A stretch of 14,974 nt of DNA, from positions 1 through 14,974 of the forward strand of contig BQKZ01006515.1 in NCBI GenBank assembly GCA_036244855.1. Reading direction: 5' to 3'. The stretch comes from Temnopleurus reevesii (taxonomy: Eukaryota; Echinodermata; Echinoidea; Temnopleuroida; Temnopleuridae). Below the pieces are notes generated by a model that saw nothing but the letters and a program-made list of their open reading frames with translations, searched no databases and was not told the DNA's origin. The position numbers were made by a program, and so were the translations under genes. Positions 1 through 12,400 of this stretch are shown in pieces (the stretch's first letter is position 1; each line of letters opens with the position of its first letter).

Positions 1-240
1 AAATCATTAGTCGAGGGGCGTTGTCGCACCCGATCTTGTTCAGCGGGACCTTGGCACCGCGCCCAGCCACAACTCCGGCAACGATCAACCGACTTGCTGC
101 ACACAACGAATGATTCGTCCGAAAGATTGACTTGGGCAGTGTAGTGCAGTCTACTTTTTTTCTAATATTAGGTGAATTACCGGTACTGGATATTGGTTTT
201 ATCGAATTAAATAGAACTGGCACGTTTCCTAGATATCTAG
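1..240 (+). promoter_or_regulatory. Candidate promoter / 5' noncoding exon ending in a consensus donor
   Basis: The first ~120 bases are clearly richer in G+C and CpG than the AT-rich DNA that follows. At 237-246 the sequence reads CTAG|GTAAGT, a perfect splice donor at 241. A pyrimidine-containing acceptor (ATTCCACAG) ends at 3179, six bases before the coding ATG. Joining 240 to 3180 would give a 5' leader exon for the ClC gene, with an intron of about 2.9 kb. The transcription start is not visible and no TATA box was recognised. This is inference from composition and splice-site quality; the stretch could instead belong to an unrelated feature cut by the window edge. Confidence 0.35.
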
Positions 241-420
241 GTAAGTTTATAAAAAGGTATTTTGACATTTAATGAGCGTTTTGCCGACTTAAACTTTCAT
301 TAAACTTTTAAGTTTCACTATGCCGGTCCCATCTATTTCAAATTGTGTTAGCTGAAATCGACCACTAGCGGACGAGTATGGCCTAGGCCCTAGCTAGATA
401 GAAAATTAAATTTTAGAAAA

Positions 421-655
421 TGGAGGAAGGGGGGGGGGGAGGAAGGGGGGATAAAGAGGAGGATGGAGGTGTAAGAGCAGGAGGAGGAGAAGGAGAAAGA
501 GGAGAGAGGAGAAGACAGTAGGAAAGAGAAGAAGAGCTCAAGAAGGAGGAGAAACAGAAGAGTAGAAGGAAATTGAAGAACTATGTATGTTGTAGGAAGA
601 AGAGAAGAGGGGAAGTAAGAAAACTAAATAGGAGGAGGAGAAAAAGACATAAAAA
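421..655 (+). repeat. Polypurine (GGA/GAA) low-complexity tract
   Basis: About 230 bases almost free of pyrimidines on the + strand, starting with an uninterrupted G run and continuing as imperfect GGA/GAGA/GAAG units. It lies in the candidate first intron. Small open frames across it are compositional artefacts. Polypurine-polypyrimidine tracts can form triplex DNA; no function is evident here. Confidence 0.9.
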
Positions 656-1389
656 AATCACTCCACATTCCTATCTCCTGATCCTCAGACCCTTGGTCCT
701 GCTCAATTCTGTTCAACAACACCTTTGGCAAAAAAGATATTGTTTAATCCTCTCAACTGACAGACCCACTGAAAATGGCTCAATATATTTTTTCCTTGAT
801 TTTCGTTATTTCCTTGAAAAGTTACAGAAGTTGTAGATAAACATGCAGAATACTTTTTGCAGGTTAAATTTTAAAATGGAATAAACAAAAGAACTTGTTC
901 CGAATAGACGAACTTTCTTTTTTTTAGATGGCATTCGAGGGCATCTATGGTTTAATGGAGAAAGCTTGATACACAGATGATTAAGTGATAGTTTGTTGGG
1001 GTTTTTTTGGTTGTAAAATTGGTCTACAAAAAGCACAGGTCTTCTATATCTGAAGAATGCAATGCGGGTATAAAGTAAATATTGTATAAGAAATACCCAT
1101 CTCTTCAAAGATGGAAAATTACAAAATCATTTTTTTTTCTCTCCTAGTGCACCATTTATAATTTATTCAACACCATTTGCACAACTGGAAACTCTACGAA
1201 TGTAAAATTTCACATAGCACAAACATAAATTATTAGTATAGTACTATTCTTGATGAATAAAATGCAGACTTAATGAAACAGATAAAAACTTAGAAAATGC
1301 AATGATTGGACCAATAAACTCAGTAGCCCAATATTTATACATTTTCTTTCATTCATGCTCGAATGGAAGCAATATATTTTGTTGTATTT
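656..1389. other. AT-rich noncoding stretch
   Basis: No exon, RNA gene or repeat could be recognised on either strand. The short open frames have no family resemblance. It belongs to the candidate first intron. Confidence 0.6.
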
Positions 1390-1622
1390 GTTAATTATCC
1401 CACCCATGGCGTCAATTTCCTTCAGCAAGAAATTCATCCACATTGTGCTGCCCTAAACCCAGGTGAGGTGAATGGGTACCAGGCAGGAATATTTATTCCT
1501 TGAAATTATGCCAAGTGCGCTGGTGGCGGCCGGGCTAAAGGCAGGGTAATAATATTGCAAACCACTTTGAGCACTCAGCAGAGTGGATACGTGTGCTATA
1601 TAAATTGCATCTATTATTAATT
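1390..1622 (-). repeat. Dispersed repeat, member 1 (minus orientation)
   Basis: Read on the minus strand this runs TTTATATAGCAC..TGCTCAAAG..ATTATTACCCTGC..GGAATAAATATTCC..GGTACCCATTCACCTCACC then TGGGTTTAGGGCAGCACAAT and GTGGATGAATTTCTTGCTGA. The same text in plus orientation is at 5188-5302, and its 5' part is at 11440-11520. Three members in 15 kb mark it as a dispersed family. It resembles repeats I associate with echinoderm and other marine invertebrate genomes, but no family name is assigned. Confidence 0.8.
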
Positions 1623-3179
1623 AATTTTTATATTATAAAGTATGCATGCACTTTAGCATATTTAGGAGATAGATCAATATTCCTTTCCAAATTAATATTC
1701 TGTAGGTTTCACTGGCAGAGGATATGAATAGACTTGAATGTATGTTTGTTTGCTTTCAGACCTCAGCAGTAATCAGTGGTTCTGTGTAATTAGAGTTTTA
1801 AATACAGAGTGCTTCATGGCACAATGTACTTTGAACCATGTGAGAATAATCCAACGAAACACTGTGATAAGAAGCTAGGGATTGCATTCATAACGTAAAT
1901 TAGTTTAATCATAAGCAAATTGATTTTGCTTATGATTGAGATTCTGCTAGGATCGAAAGCTCAAGCTCCTTTTTGACTTTGTAAATTAGTTTTGTTTAGA
2001 ATTATGTTCAGATGACAGATAATTATTCAAGTCTAATGCTTTCCTTCAGATTCAGAGTATGAAGTCAAGGATTTTTTAATATTTTTTTTTTACAAGTGCA
2101 GGGGTCAGGGATATACAGTTCCAAATTCCTACTCTACTTCATTCTCTGTTGTTTCCCTCCCTAAGTTGATACTTATGCAATGAAATCTTTAGAGTAATGT
2201 ACATCATTTATAACATAGCTGCCAACCATTACTAATTTTTAGTAATCATTACTAATTTTTGCCTCAGATTTGTTAAGTTTGTGTTAAACTCAGTAAAGAT
2301 TACTTATTTCGGCAACATTAGCACCATGCATCTCAATGTGAAATATGTTAAGAATACTAACTAGTAGCACGATTATGACTTATTTCCACACACACACATG
2401 TCAGTTTATAGCATTTGATAAACTGGTAGCATGACAATCCTTTTCCATTAGAAGCTATGTGATTTCTCAATTTCTCTCTGTACTGTTGTTTGCTGATGAT
2501 TTCCATCTCAGCTCTATTAATCTGCTTATTTTATCTTATCTTTTCAGAATGCTTTGACGAATTGGAATCATGCCATAATTGACCATATTTTCATCTTGGG
2601 CTACAAAGAAGTAATTATATCATCATCTTCTAGTGGGTAGTTTCACAAGCTACCCATCTATGTCAACACAAGGTAGATATTCTTCTTGTATTTTAATATT
2701 TAGATGTTTCTTAGGCTGTATGTCTGCTCTTGAAATCTTTAATTTATGTTAAATTATTGACAATATAAATAAATTTGCATTAAATAGTTACAAAAAGTTA
2801 CTCTCTGACATGGTGTGTTAACACTAGAAAATGAAGAGAAGTATTCATGTAGAAAGATTTACAATTATGATTTCTTGATTAGAAAATTCAACCTCAATAG
2901 AATTTATGATGCTTTTTTTAAGTTATTACAAAATGAAATACAAAGTTAAACACTTTAATTTATAGATAACATACAGGGTCCTAAACATTCAAAATCCCGT
3001 TTTCTCCTTCCAGGCAGCTGCAGGTCATACAGAAAGAGAAATAAACAAAAAAGAGCAACATTTTTATTTTTTTTTTTGTTCTATATTGTGTTTTCCTTGT
3101 AATGTTTAAATGCCAAATAAATGGTAATAATACTTTCAAAATATCCATTATTTCAAAACAGTCCCACTCCATTCCACAG
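1623..3179. other. AT-rich noncoding stretch of the candidate first intron
   Basis: It holds a perfect 13-bp hairpin (arms 1907-1919 and 1925-1937, loop 5 nt) and a two-unit 20-bp repeat of CATTACTAATTTTTAGTAAT type at about 2226-2260. Otherwise nothing is recognisable. It ends with the acceptor ATTCCACAG before the first coding exon. Confidence 0.6.
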
Positions 3180-3411
3180 TAAGAATGAAGTTCAGAGGAT
3201 CGAAGGAGTCCAAGTATGGGGTGGGGGAGGACCACCACCCAACGGATGATACCAATAAGTTCTTTGCGAAGGGGAGGGACTACGAGAGTCGCTTTGTCAA
3301 CCATCAGTATACAGCACAGGAGCGTGAGATCCTATCAGCGTATGAAAGTCTGGACTATTTACCACCCCACAGCCATGTTTATAAGAACTGGCTCAAACAG
3401 CAGCCAGCCAG
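3180..3411 (+). CDS. Exon 1 of the ClC gene: cytosolic N-terminus (coding from ATG 3185)
   Basis: The coding part, 3185-3411, gives residues 1-75 plus two bases of codon 76 (phase 2). It is a hydrophilic, charged N-terminus with YESLDY at 53-58, a motif shared with ClC-6 and ClC-7 just before the first membrane helix. The ATG has A at -3, a favourable context. The exon probably starts at 3180 after the acceptor CCACAG, with TAAGA as the last leader bases. No in-frame stop lies between the acceptor and the ATG, so an upstream coding exon cannot be excluded. The donor is CAG|GTATTG at 3412. Confidence 0.88.
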
Positions 3412-6400
3412 GTATTGTACTTTTTTGCTACCACACAGGTTGAAAGGACAAGTTTAAACAGCATGTTACTACTAGTTGATAGTAAACCTTTTTGAGAAAC
3501 CTGTTTGTGGTTGAGACCTGTGAAATGACTATCCTACCACATTAAAAAAATGTAAGAAGAAAAATAATAGTTTGAAATAGATTGTTGTATTTTTCTATGT
3601 GTATTTAGTTGTAACTTGTAAATTTGTAAGGATCATCACCCTATAAGTTTTTCTAACTTTATTGATGATCAAGTCACTTCATAGTTTTTATGTAATTTAT
3701 TTCTCTTGTTAAATAATGTTCTATTTTGTAATTTTGTACCGGGTATTTTTCTTTTTATTGAAGTGATGAATAAATTTCAATTTCAATTTCAATTAGCGCT
3801 TAAACCATCATATGGATATTCTAATGTACTGCAATAGCTCCTCTCAATTTCTATTATTCATATGACCTTTCAGACTTGATTGGGATATGATGCGGCTAAT
3901 TTGTCTTACTACCGGATACAAGAATGTTTGGCTTCCTATTCCATCAAATAATACATCAGACATAACATTACTGTGCTGAACTTTTCCTGTATTTTCTGTT
4001 TCTCTCACCTACCTTACTTTGTAATGAGTCATTTTACATCTCTTTACCACTTTTCAGTCAACTTTCCCTCATTTTCCAAATCCATCACTCTTTTTCTCTT
4101 CTAGACTTGACTAGAATAGTTTAATTGGTCTGTTTTGCTTCACTACATGTACGTGTATGGTGGGATTGCTATTACATATAGATGATAGATAAACGTTAAC
4201 TGAGCTATGCTTAACTTCTTCTATATTTTTTCTCTTTTATCCCCCCCCCCTGAATCTTCAGGAAGCCTTGTTTTCACTTCTTATAAGCACTTTGAAATCC
4301 ATCTTTCCGTCACGCTTTTTCTCTTCCAGACTTGACTGGGACCGTTGGGTGATGATGGGGTTGATTAGCTTCACTACAGGAATGGCTGGGTTACTGTTAA
4401 ATATAGATGATAAATTAACTTTAAATGACCTATGATGAACTTTCTCTATATTTTCTCCCTCGTTTGCCTCCCCCTGAATCTTTAGGAAGCGCTGATGTTG
4501 TTGAAATTTGATGCCCGTTTCTGGGTGTTTATATCGTAAAAGCACTTTGAAATCCATCTTTCCATTACACTTTTTCTCTTCCAGGCTTGATTGGGACCGT
4601 TGGGTAATGACGGGGTTGATCAGCTACACTACGTGAATGGTGGGATTAATCTTGAATATAGATGATGAATGAGCTATGTTGAACTTTCTCTCTGTTTTCT
4701 CCCTCTTTTACCCCCCCCCCTGAATCCTCAGGAAGCCTTTTTTTTTAAACTTCTTAAAAGCACTTTGAAATCCATCTTTCCATCACACTTTTTCTCTTCC
4801 AGACTTGACTGGGACTGCTGGGTGATGATGGGGTTGATTGGCTTCACTACAGGAATGGCTGGGTTACTGTTAAATATAGAAACTTTAGGAAGCGCTGAAA
4901 TTTGGTGGGCGTTTCTGGGTGTTTACATCGTAAAAGCACTTTGAAATCCATCTTTCTATCACATCTTTTCTCATCCAGACTTGACTGGGACCGTTGGGTG
5001 ATGATGGGTTTGATTGGCTTCACTACAGGAATGGTTGGGTTCCTTCTCCATCAGATGATAGATCTCATATCAGACTTTAAATGGGACAGAACAGAAAAAT
5101 ACCTCCAGGTAAAAATAGTAATAATAATGAACGGCATTCATATAATGCTGTTCAACTCTTCATGAGAATTCCCTAAACGCTCTATAATTGCAGCATTATT
5201 ACCCTGGATTAGCAGTACAGCTTTTAGGCGCATAAGCTTTTTCAAGGAATAAATTCCTTCCAGGTACCCATTCATCTCACCTGGGTTGAGTGCAGCACAA
5301 TGTAAGTTTCAGTTATCTGGTTTGGTGTATAATCGAAGCTGTGCCGAGTTCATAAATGTACTCTGAATTGAATGGCCTAGGATTCTGATTCAAATTACAT
5401 TGATTGGTCCCTAAATTGCAATAATTGTCAAATCTGTTTATATCCTACATTCCAAGAGCGGCAGGGTGTCAAAAGAAAATCTTACACTTCCAATATTAAA
5501 ACTTAATTGAAAATAGTTACTTGTATAGTTATTTACAGTTACATGTACAGTTATTCACAGTTCAGGAAATAAAGAGTGAAGAGCCCTGCAAGGCTGATCG
5601 TCCATCTTCAACTAGTACCTTAAAATAGTTATCTTTTTTAATTTTTTATCTTTTTTCATCGTCTCTCTCTCTCTCTCTCGCTCTCTCTCTCCAGTCTCTT
5701 GCTTCTCCCTTTTTCATTTACCCAGTCTCCATAACTCTCTCAAATCTAATACCTTTGTTAATTTTTCGTATTAAAATTATCCATATACTGATTTTGTTAT
5801 AACGAAGATTGACGTTCAGAGTGCAAACCTTAACATTTTGGAATTGAAAACACATTTATATCAGTAAGTACCAAAGAGTGCATCCTATGTTCACTGGATT
5901 AGAAGCATGTGACTGTTCTATGATCTATAATAGTAACTAGTGGCACTAGAATGTTTTCGTTACACTCAGCGTTGCAGTAGCAAGCTAAAGTCTTCAAACA
6001 TAAGATTGCAACCCTAGGAGGAAGGAAGAATAATCAGTTGTTAAGTGGAAGTAAAGTCATTGCTCAGATTCATGTGATATTGATATTCTCTATTTCTCTT
6101 AGGAGAGGAATATGGGGATAGCATGGCTCTTCTTGACCGGTGTAAGTTTGGCCATTGTTCTAGCAGGCACAAGCATTGTTGTGGTAAGCAAACTTGTATA
6201 TCTATTACATTTCTGAAATATGATAAGATAAGAAACAATATGATAAGATTTAATCTCAACATCTAGTATTGCTCACACCGGCAATAAACAAAGAGATCAA
6301 GCACGTTCTCTCAAAATTTTAGTATTGACTAGTGTTATTTTTATGCCATTGATCTAGCATTGTAGTGTGGCTGTTATTTTTGTATCCATCATTTTTCAAG

Positions 6401-9400
6401 AATATGGAATTCATAAGAACCTATTTCTTATGATTGCTTGTATTGCATGACATTTTATTTTTTGAGATATAAATTGATATCAACCAGAATACAGCAGTGT
6501 AAATAAGTAGTCTGGCTGCTGTATTGTAGGGCTCTTAAACGTTAGTTTCCTCCTATCACATCAATAATAAGTGAAAATAGAAGTTCAGTTGTCAGTTGAA
6601 AGATTAATCTTCCTTATGATTCCAATTGCAGCACCTAAGAAATTCTCCAGCTGGATCTAGGATGCCTGAACTGGGGCCTGTAACATAAAAAAATGCAATT
6701 AAACCTACAATAAATATTGATTTAAGTCTATGGCAAAATGTGTACCAAAGAGATACAATTAATTGCAAAATTAATTGCATCTCTTTATGTTACACGCCCC
6801 TGATTGGGTTTCCAAACGGCACCACATTTGGTCACAACTTCAAAGTCAAGACGCTGGTGGTTAAATTCTTCTTGTAATCATATTGATTATTCTTATAGTG
6901 ATTATGATTTTTCTTTTTTATTCCAGTACCTAAGACCTTCTGCAGCTGGGTCTGGAATGCCTGAACTGATTGGGTTTCCAAACGGCACGAAGTTTCATCA
7001 CAACTTCAAAGTCAAGACGCTGGTGGTTAAATCCTTCCTGATTATATTGAGTAAACATTCTCTTTTTGATTCCAGTACCTAAGACCTTCTGCAGCCGGGT
7101 CTGGAATGCCTGAACTGATTGGCTTCTTGAATGGTACCAAGGTCCGTCACATCTTCAATGTCAAGACTCTAGAGGTTAAATTCTTCTCAATTATATTGAT
7201 CAGTCTTTTTGTGATCGTGCTTTGTCTTTTTTATTTCAGTACCTACGACCTTCTGCAGCCGGGTCTAGGATTCCTGAACTGATTGGGTTTCTAAACGGCA
7301 CCAAGTTCCGTCACGTCTTCAAAGTCAAGATGCTGGTGGTTAAATTCTTCTTTATTATATTGATCATTCTTGTAGTGATCATACTTTCTCTTTTTTATTC
7401 CAGTACCTGAGACCTTCTGCAGCTGGGTCAGGGATGCCTGAACTGATTGGGTTCTTGAACGGTACCAAGGTCCGTCACATCTTCAATGTCAAGACGCTGG
7501 TGGTCAAATTCTTCTCCTGTATTTGTGCGGTCAGCAGTGGTCTACCAGTTGGTCCTGAGGGTCCTATGATCCATATGGGGTAAGTGGACTCCATTCGTGT
7601 GTATATATTCCCTGACAGGTGGTATTTAAAAACAGGTGGAAGGTTATATGACAATTTCACATGGGAAAAATCTTAAAATGTTTGTGTGTTTTTTCAAAGT
7701 GCCTCTGATTTTTTCTGTAAATGAGTGATATTATTAGCATTGCCAGTCCTCTTATTGAAGCAGTTTTCTTTGATTTTGTACCCTTGCTCTGTTTTCTCAT
7801 TACTTGAATCTTAATGTAAAAGGGGAATGGAAAAGATCGAGAAAAGAATGAGGATGGATGGAGTGTTCATTGTATGTGTTATTACAAATTATATACTGGA
7901 TACATTTATCTCTGTTCATTGATTGGTTTAATGAATGTCACATGATTAAAAATAAACCAACTATCTTAGTATCGAAGAACTATTTACGGATAAAGTCCGT
8001 AAATAGTCTTTTGTACTATTTACGGAATCGCGAGCGATGAACTCTGTGCGATGAAATCTGTGCGATGAACTTTGTGCACACGGAGTTCGATAGCGAATGT
8101 GCACTGCATCAAGGTTTCTTGTGAGCATGCCACACACACACACTGCATGCACACGAGCCGGAGGCAAATGTGCAATGTGCATGCGATGGGAAGAAACCGA
8201 GATATCAGAGCACAAAAATCGCTATACAATGACGGGAAAGTGCGATAATCCTTTTATAAGATGGCTACTCAGAATGAAAAAAAATAATTGGAATAACATA
8301 ACGCTGATATCCGATAGAAAGTGTTAAAAATGGGTGAAAACCGAGAAGTTTTGTGTCGCAATTGCGAGCCAACTGCCGATGTGTGGCTCGGTGATTGCGC
8401 TGCGCGGCCTGGGGCCGAGCAACTGAGTGTGTGACTAGGTGATTAATGGATTGCACTGCGCTGCGTGGAGCCGAGCTGCTGAGTGTGCCTGTGCGAGCCA
8501 GCCAGCTGATGTTGTTGTGATGAAAATGAAAGAAGCGGCAGACCAGTGCGATAAAAAAAAACATGAAATCACATTTTAGTTAAGTGTTTTCAGTTTAACT
8601 GATATTTCAATGGAATATTTTGATTAAATACCTGTATTTAGGTGCAAGTTTTCTTATATAGTAAACGTTTTACGACATGGAACGGATGTTTCGCGTTGCA
8701 AATTTGTATTGAATGATCACGTGGTACAGATCATCAAGTGGTAAGTTTGAACTCCATTATTTTATCATTTTTACAAATCCAGTATATAAAACAAATATAT
8801 ACTGTGTTCATTCAAGGTTCTGGATTAAAACTATGGTCCCTCTGTGCCTGCAAAAGCACTATTTGCTTCGGGTCTGCGCCCCTCAGCAAATAGTACCTTG
8901 CAGGCACATCGGGCCCATAGTTTTAACCAGAACCTCTCATAACAGTATATATTTGTATAATATATTGTTTTTTTTTTTTTTTTTTTTTTTTTACAGATCT
9001 TTGATTGGAGCAGGGGTCAGCCAGTTCAAGTCTGAAACAATGAAATTTGCTCTGCCATTTTTTGAAAGATTCAGGAACCCTGAAGATAGGTAAGTCATTA
9101 ATGGAACTCACTGAATTCTTTACTTCCCCTATCAACATTTTCCAGCATTAGAATATTGTGCAAATCATAATGATACATCAATTTTATGTCAAGAAAAAAA
9201 AGTTAACATCCTTGGGGTAACATCTCGGCATCATTGAATTTTCTTCAATTTCTCCACCATGAAATACAACTTGTGAAAATATTGAATGGTCATTTCTTGT
9301 TCCTTTCGACATCATGGATTTATTTGTGAAAATGACAGTTGATTTATTTGTAATTGATGTTGGATGAGCATCATGAATAAATATATTTCAGTGTATGTTC

Positions 9401-12400
9401 ACACTGCAAGCACTGTCTTATTTGCAATTTCGAAACAAAGAGTTGAATTGAAGGATCATTGGATATTGAATTGGAAATAGGGAGCCAAATTCAAGGGTTA
9501 CTCAACTAAAAAAGCTGAATCAAGAGATGATTCTTTATCTTTGTTTTTTTTTTCAGGCGTAATTTCATATCAGCTGGTGCTGCAGCAGGTGTTGCCTCAG
9601 CGTTTGGTGCCCCTGTGGGTGGGCTCCTCTTTGCTATGGAAGAAGTCTCGTCATTCTGGAGTATGAAACTATCGTGGCAGGTAAGGTTTAGCAGGTGACA
9701 CCTCAGCCTTTGGTGCCCCTGTGGGGGGGCTCCTCTTTGCTATGGAAGAAGTCTCGTCATTCTGGAGTATGAAACTATCTTGGCAGGTAAGGTTTAGCAG
9801 GTGACACCTCAGCCTTTGGTGTCCCTATTTAGGGGGAGGGGCTCCTCTTTGCTATGGAAGAAGTTTCATCATTCTGGAGTATGAAACTATCGTGGCAGGT
9901 AAGGTTTAGCAGGTGTCATCTCAGCCTTTAGTGTCCCTATGTAGGGGGAGTGGCTCCTCTTTGCTATGGAAGAAGTCTCATCATTCTGGAGTATGAAACT
10001 CTCTTGGCATTAGCACGCCTCAGCCTTTGGTAGTCCTGTGGGGGGGTGGGGCCTCCTCTTTGCTATGGAAGAAGTCTTGTCATTCTGGAGTATGAAACTA
10101 TCCTTGCTGGTAAAGATTTCATTTGAAAAAGAACATCATACAAAGCATGCTGTGCTTTGGGATTCCCATTTCTGCTAGGATACGTATACCAGTGTGCCTG
10201 AGCCAAGGTGTCTTGTAGCTCATGTTTGATGTGACTTGGCATTTTGTGCCCTTGAGGTCCTTTAACCATGTTGCAGTTTTGTTTGAAATATTAAAGTTTT
10301 ATGCATTGTTTGTTTCATTTCAGGTGTTTTTCTGCTGTATGGTATCAACGGTCACTACAGATCTCTTCAACTCTGCTTTCTCAGCATTCAGATATCAAGG
10401 CAACTTTGGGCTCTTCAAGGCAGAAAAATATATCATGTTTCAGGTAAAATATCACACTGGCATCATATACATCTTAATTCATAGACAACTGAGATGATAT
10501 ACTGTATATATTTTTATTAAGAAAGCACATTTGTTGAAATTGGGCATTTTGGCATGTGCCTGTAAATCAAATACTTTATTGGGAAGTTATGGTCTGTCTG
10601 GAAGGGTTGAACTGTGAGACCTGGATATATTTCTACAGTTGGTGACATTACATGTCGGTTCCAGAATTAAGACGTAATCATGTTTAATATATACATGACT
10701 CTAAAAGCTCAAATCCTCCTTTGTGAAATCTGTTATTAGTAATAGAATAGTTTTAAAAGAAGCACCAAATGAAGCAAATATTTTGTTCCTTGTTTTTCAA
10801 GGATTCAGTCAAACTTTTGAATACTCTGATAGAATAAGGGTTAGGTCCACATTTTTTGGTCCACATTTTAAAGATGAGATCCTCTTATGCATGGTACATT
10901 TTGATTAATTTGTACTGCACAATTATAGTGGATTACATCGCAGTCATACTCTTCGCTTTGTAGGATTGATTATTTTACAACATTTTATATTCTTATCCTA
11001 TGATCCTTTATCTCTCATCATACACATCAGGTACGAGAGGGCATCGATGTAAACATCATCATGTTCATCCCGACTGTCGTGATTGGTATCACAGGAGGTG
11101 TCCTAGGCAGTCTATTTGTCTTCAGTAATCTCAAGCTTGCTAGACTCAGACGACGCATGATTGCTCTCACACGGAAACCATGGCAACAGAAACTGATGCG
11201 ACTCTTTGAACCCTGCATCATCATTGTAAGTTGAGAATAGAGTACTGAATTTTAATCTAAGGGGATGTTGTTCAAAATCAACTGCAACTTTGCACACTGT
11301 AACACGCATTGTCATTCGCACACGGTATGCGTTTTTAACAAGACGCGCATGAAACAATGATTTTGAATGGAACGTTCCGATCAACTGCAACTTCCAATCA
11401 ATTGCAACTTTTGAGCAACACCCCCTAAGTTTATGTCAATAATAATAATAATACATGGATCTTATATAGTGCCCTTTCCATCCTAAGTAGATGCTCAAGG
11501 CGCTCAATCATCACCCCTGCAATTTTTATTCAAATATTGTTATAAAAAAAACCCCTCCAAATCAATAAAATTTGAACATTACAGATCTTTTCTACAGAGT
11601 CACAATTAATATTTGATATCATGTTTATGAAGTTTATTCTCATACATAATAAGCTGCCACAAATTCAGAATTAGAGCAATGTAGTGAAAGAGTGTATCTT
11701 GATCCTGAAAATAATTCATGACCAAATTGAATTATTCACAAGGGAGTAATAAAGAGGTTGATGTGATTTTTTTCTTGTCTATTTACCACATAGATCTTAG
11801 TAGCTACAGGCACAGTGTTCCTTCCCGCAGCCTTCAAGTGCTCTCCATATACCTGCTATTATGAGGGAGAAAGTAGACCGTAAGTAGCCACAATTTTATA
11901 CCTTCGAATCTTGAGTTTGAGAATGGTTTGAGAATATGGTTAACAACTTTTTATAGTTCCATAATTGTATACAGAAATTAATTATGATTCATGAGAAACA
12001 TTAAAAAAATGAGTTGTGGAATAAAATTCATGGAAAAAGAACAAAAAAAATTTTCAACGCTTTAAATTTCCATCAACAATGAGAATATAGGTGACATCAT
12101 CTGCCAGTGATAAAAAGATGTACCCTTTTGAAAGTTGTACACATCATATATGAATTCCTTAGATTGCTTGTTATGTGGATATTAGTTCTATTCAACATGA
12201 ACACATTGGGGTTTGTCTTAAAACCTTGAAATGAATATGCAGATTGTTGAATTTAATCTCTAAAATTTAACATGTGTCTTCTTAGTTTATGTTGGAGAAA
12301 TTCAAATAATGTACAAGACAGACTGAGTGTACTTTAAACACACTTTAAATTTATTAAAAAACATCACTTTTGATTTTTTAAACAATAATCTTGTAAATAT

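Noticed and set aside
573..836. Lysine/arginine-rich open frame on the + strand
   Set aside because: It starts in the polypurine tract, which always yields K/R/E codons; no family resemblance.
8097..8564. Several overlapping open frames on both strands in the CpG-rich insertion
   Set aside because: None resembles a transposase or other protein, and the frames conflict. They follow from base composition.
9690..10109. Exon 6 copies as mutually exclusive alternative exons
   Set aside because: They lack acceptors and the SAGAAAG-coding 5' part, are only nine bases apart, and two carry in-frame TAG.
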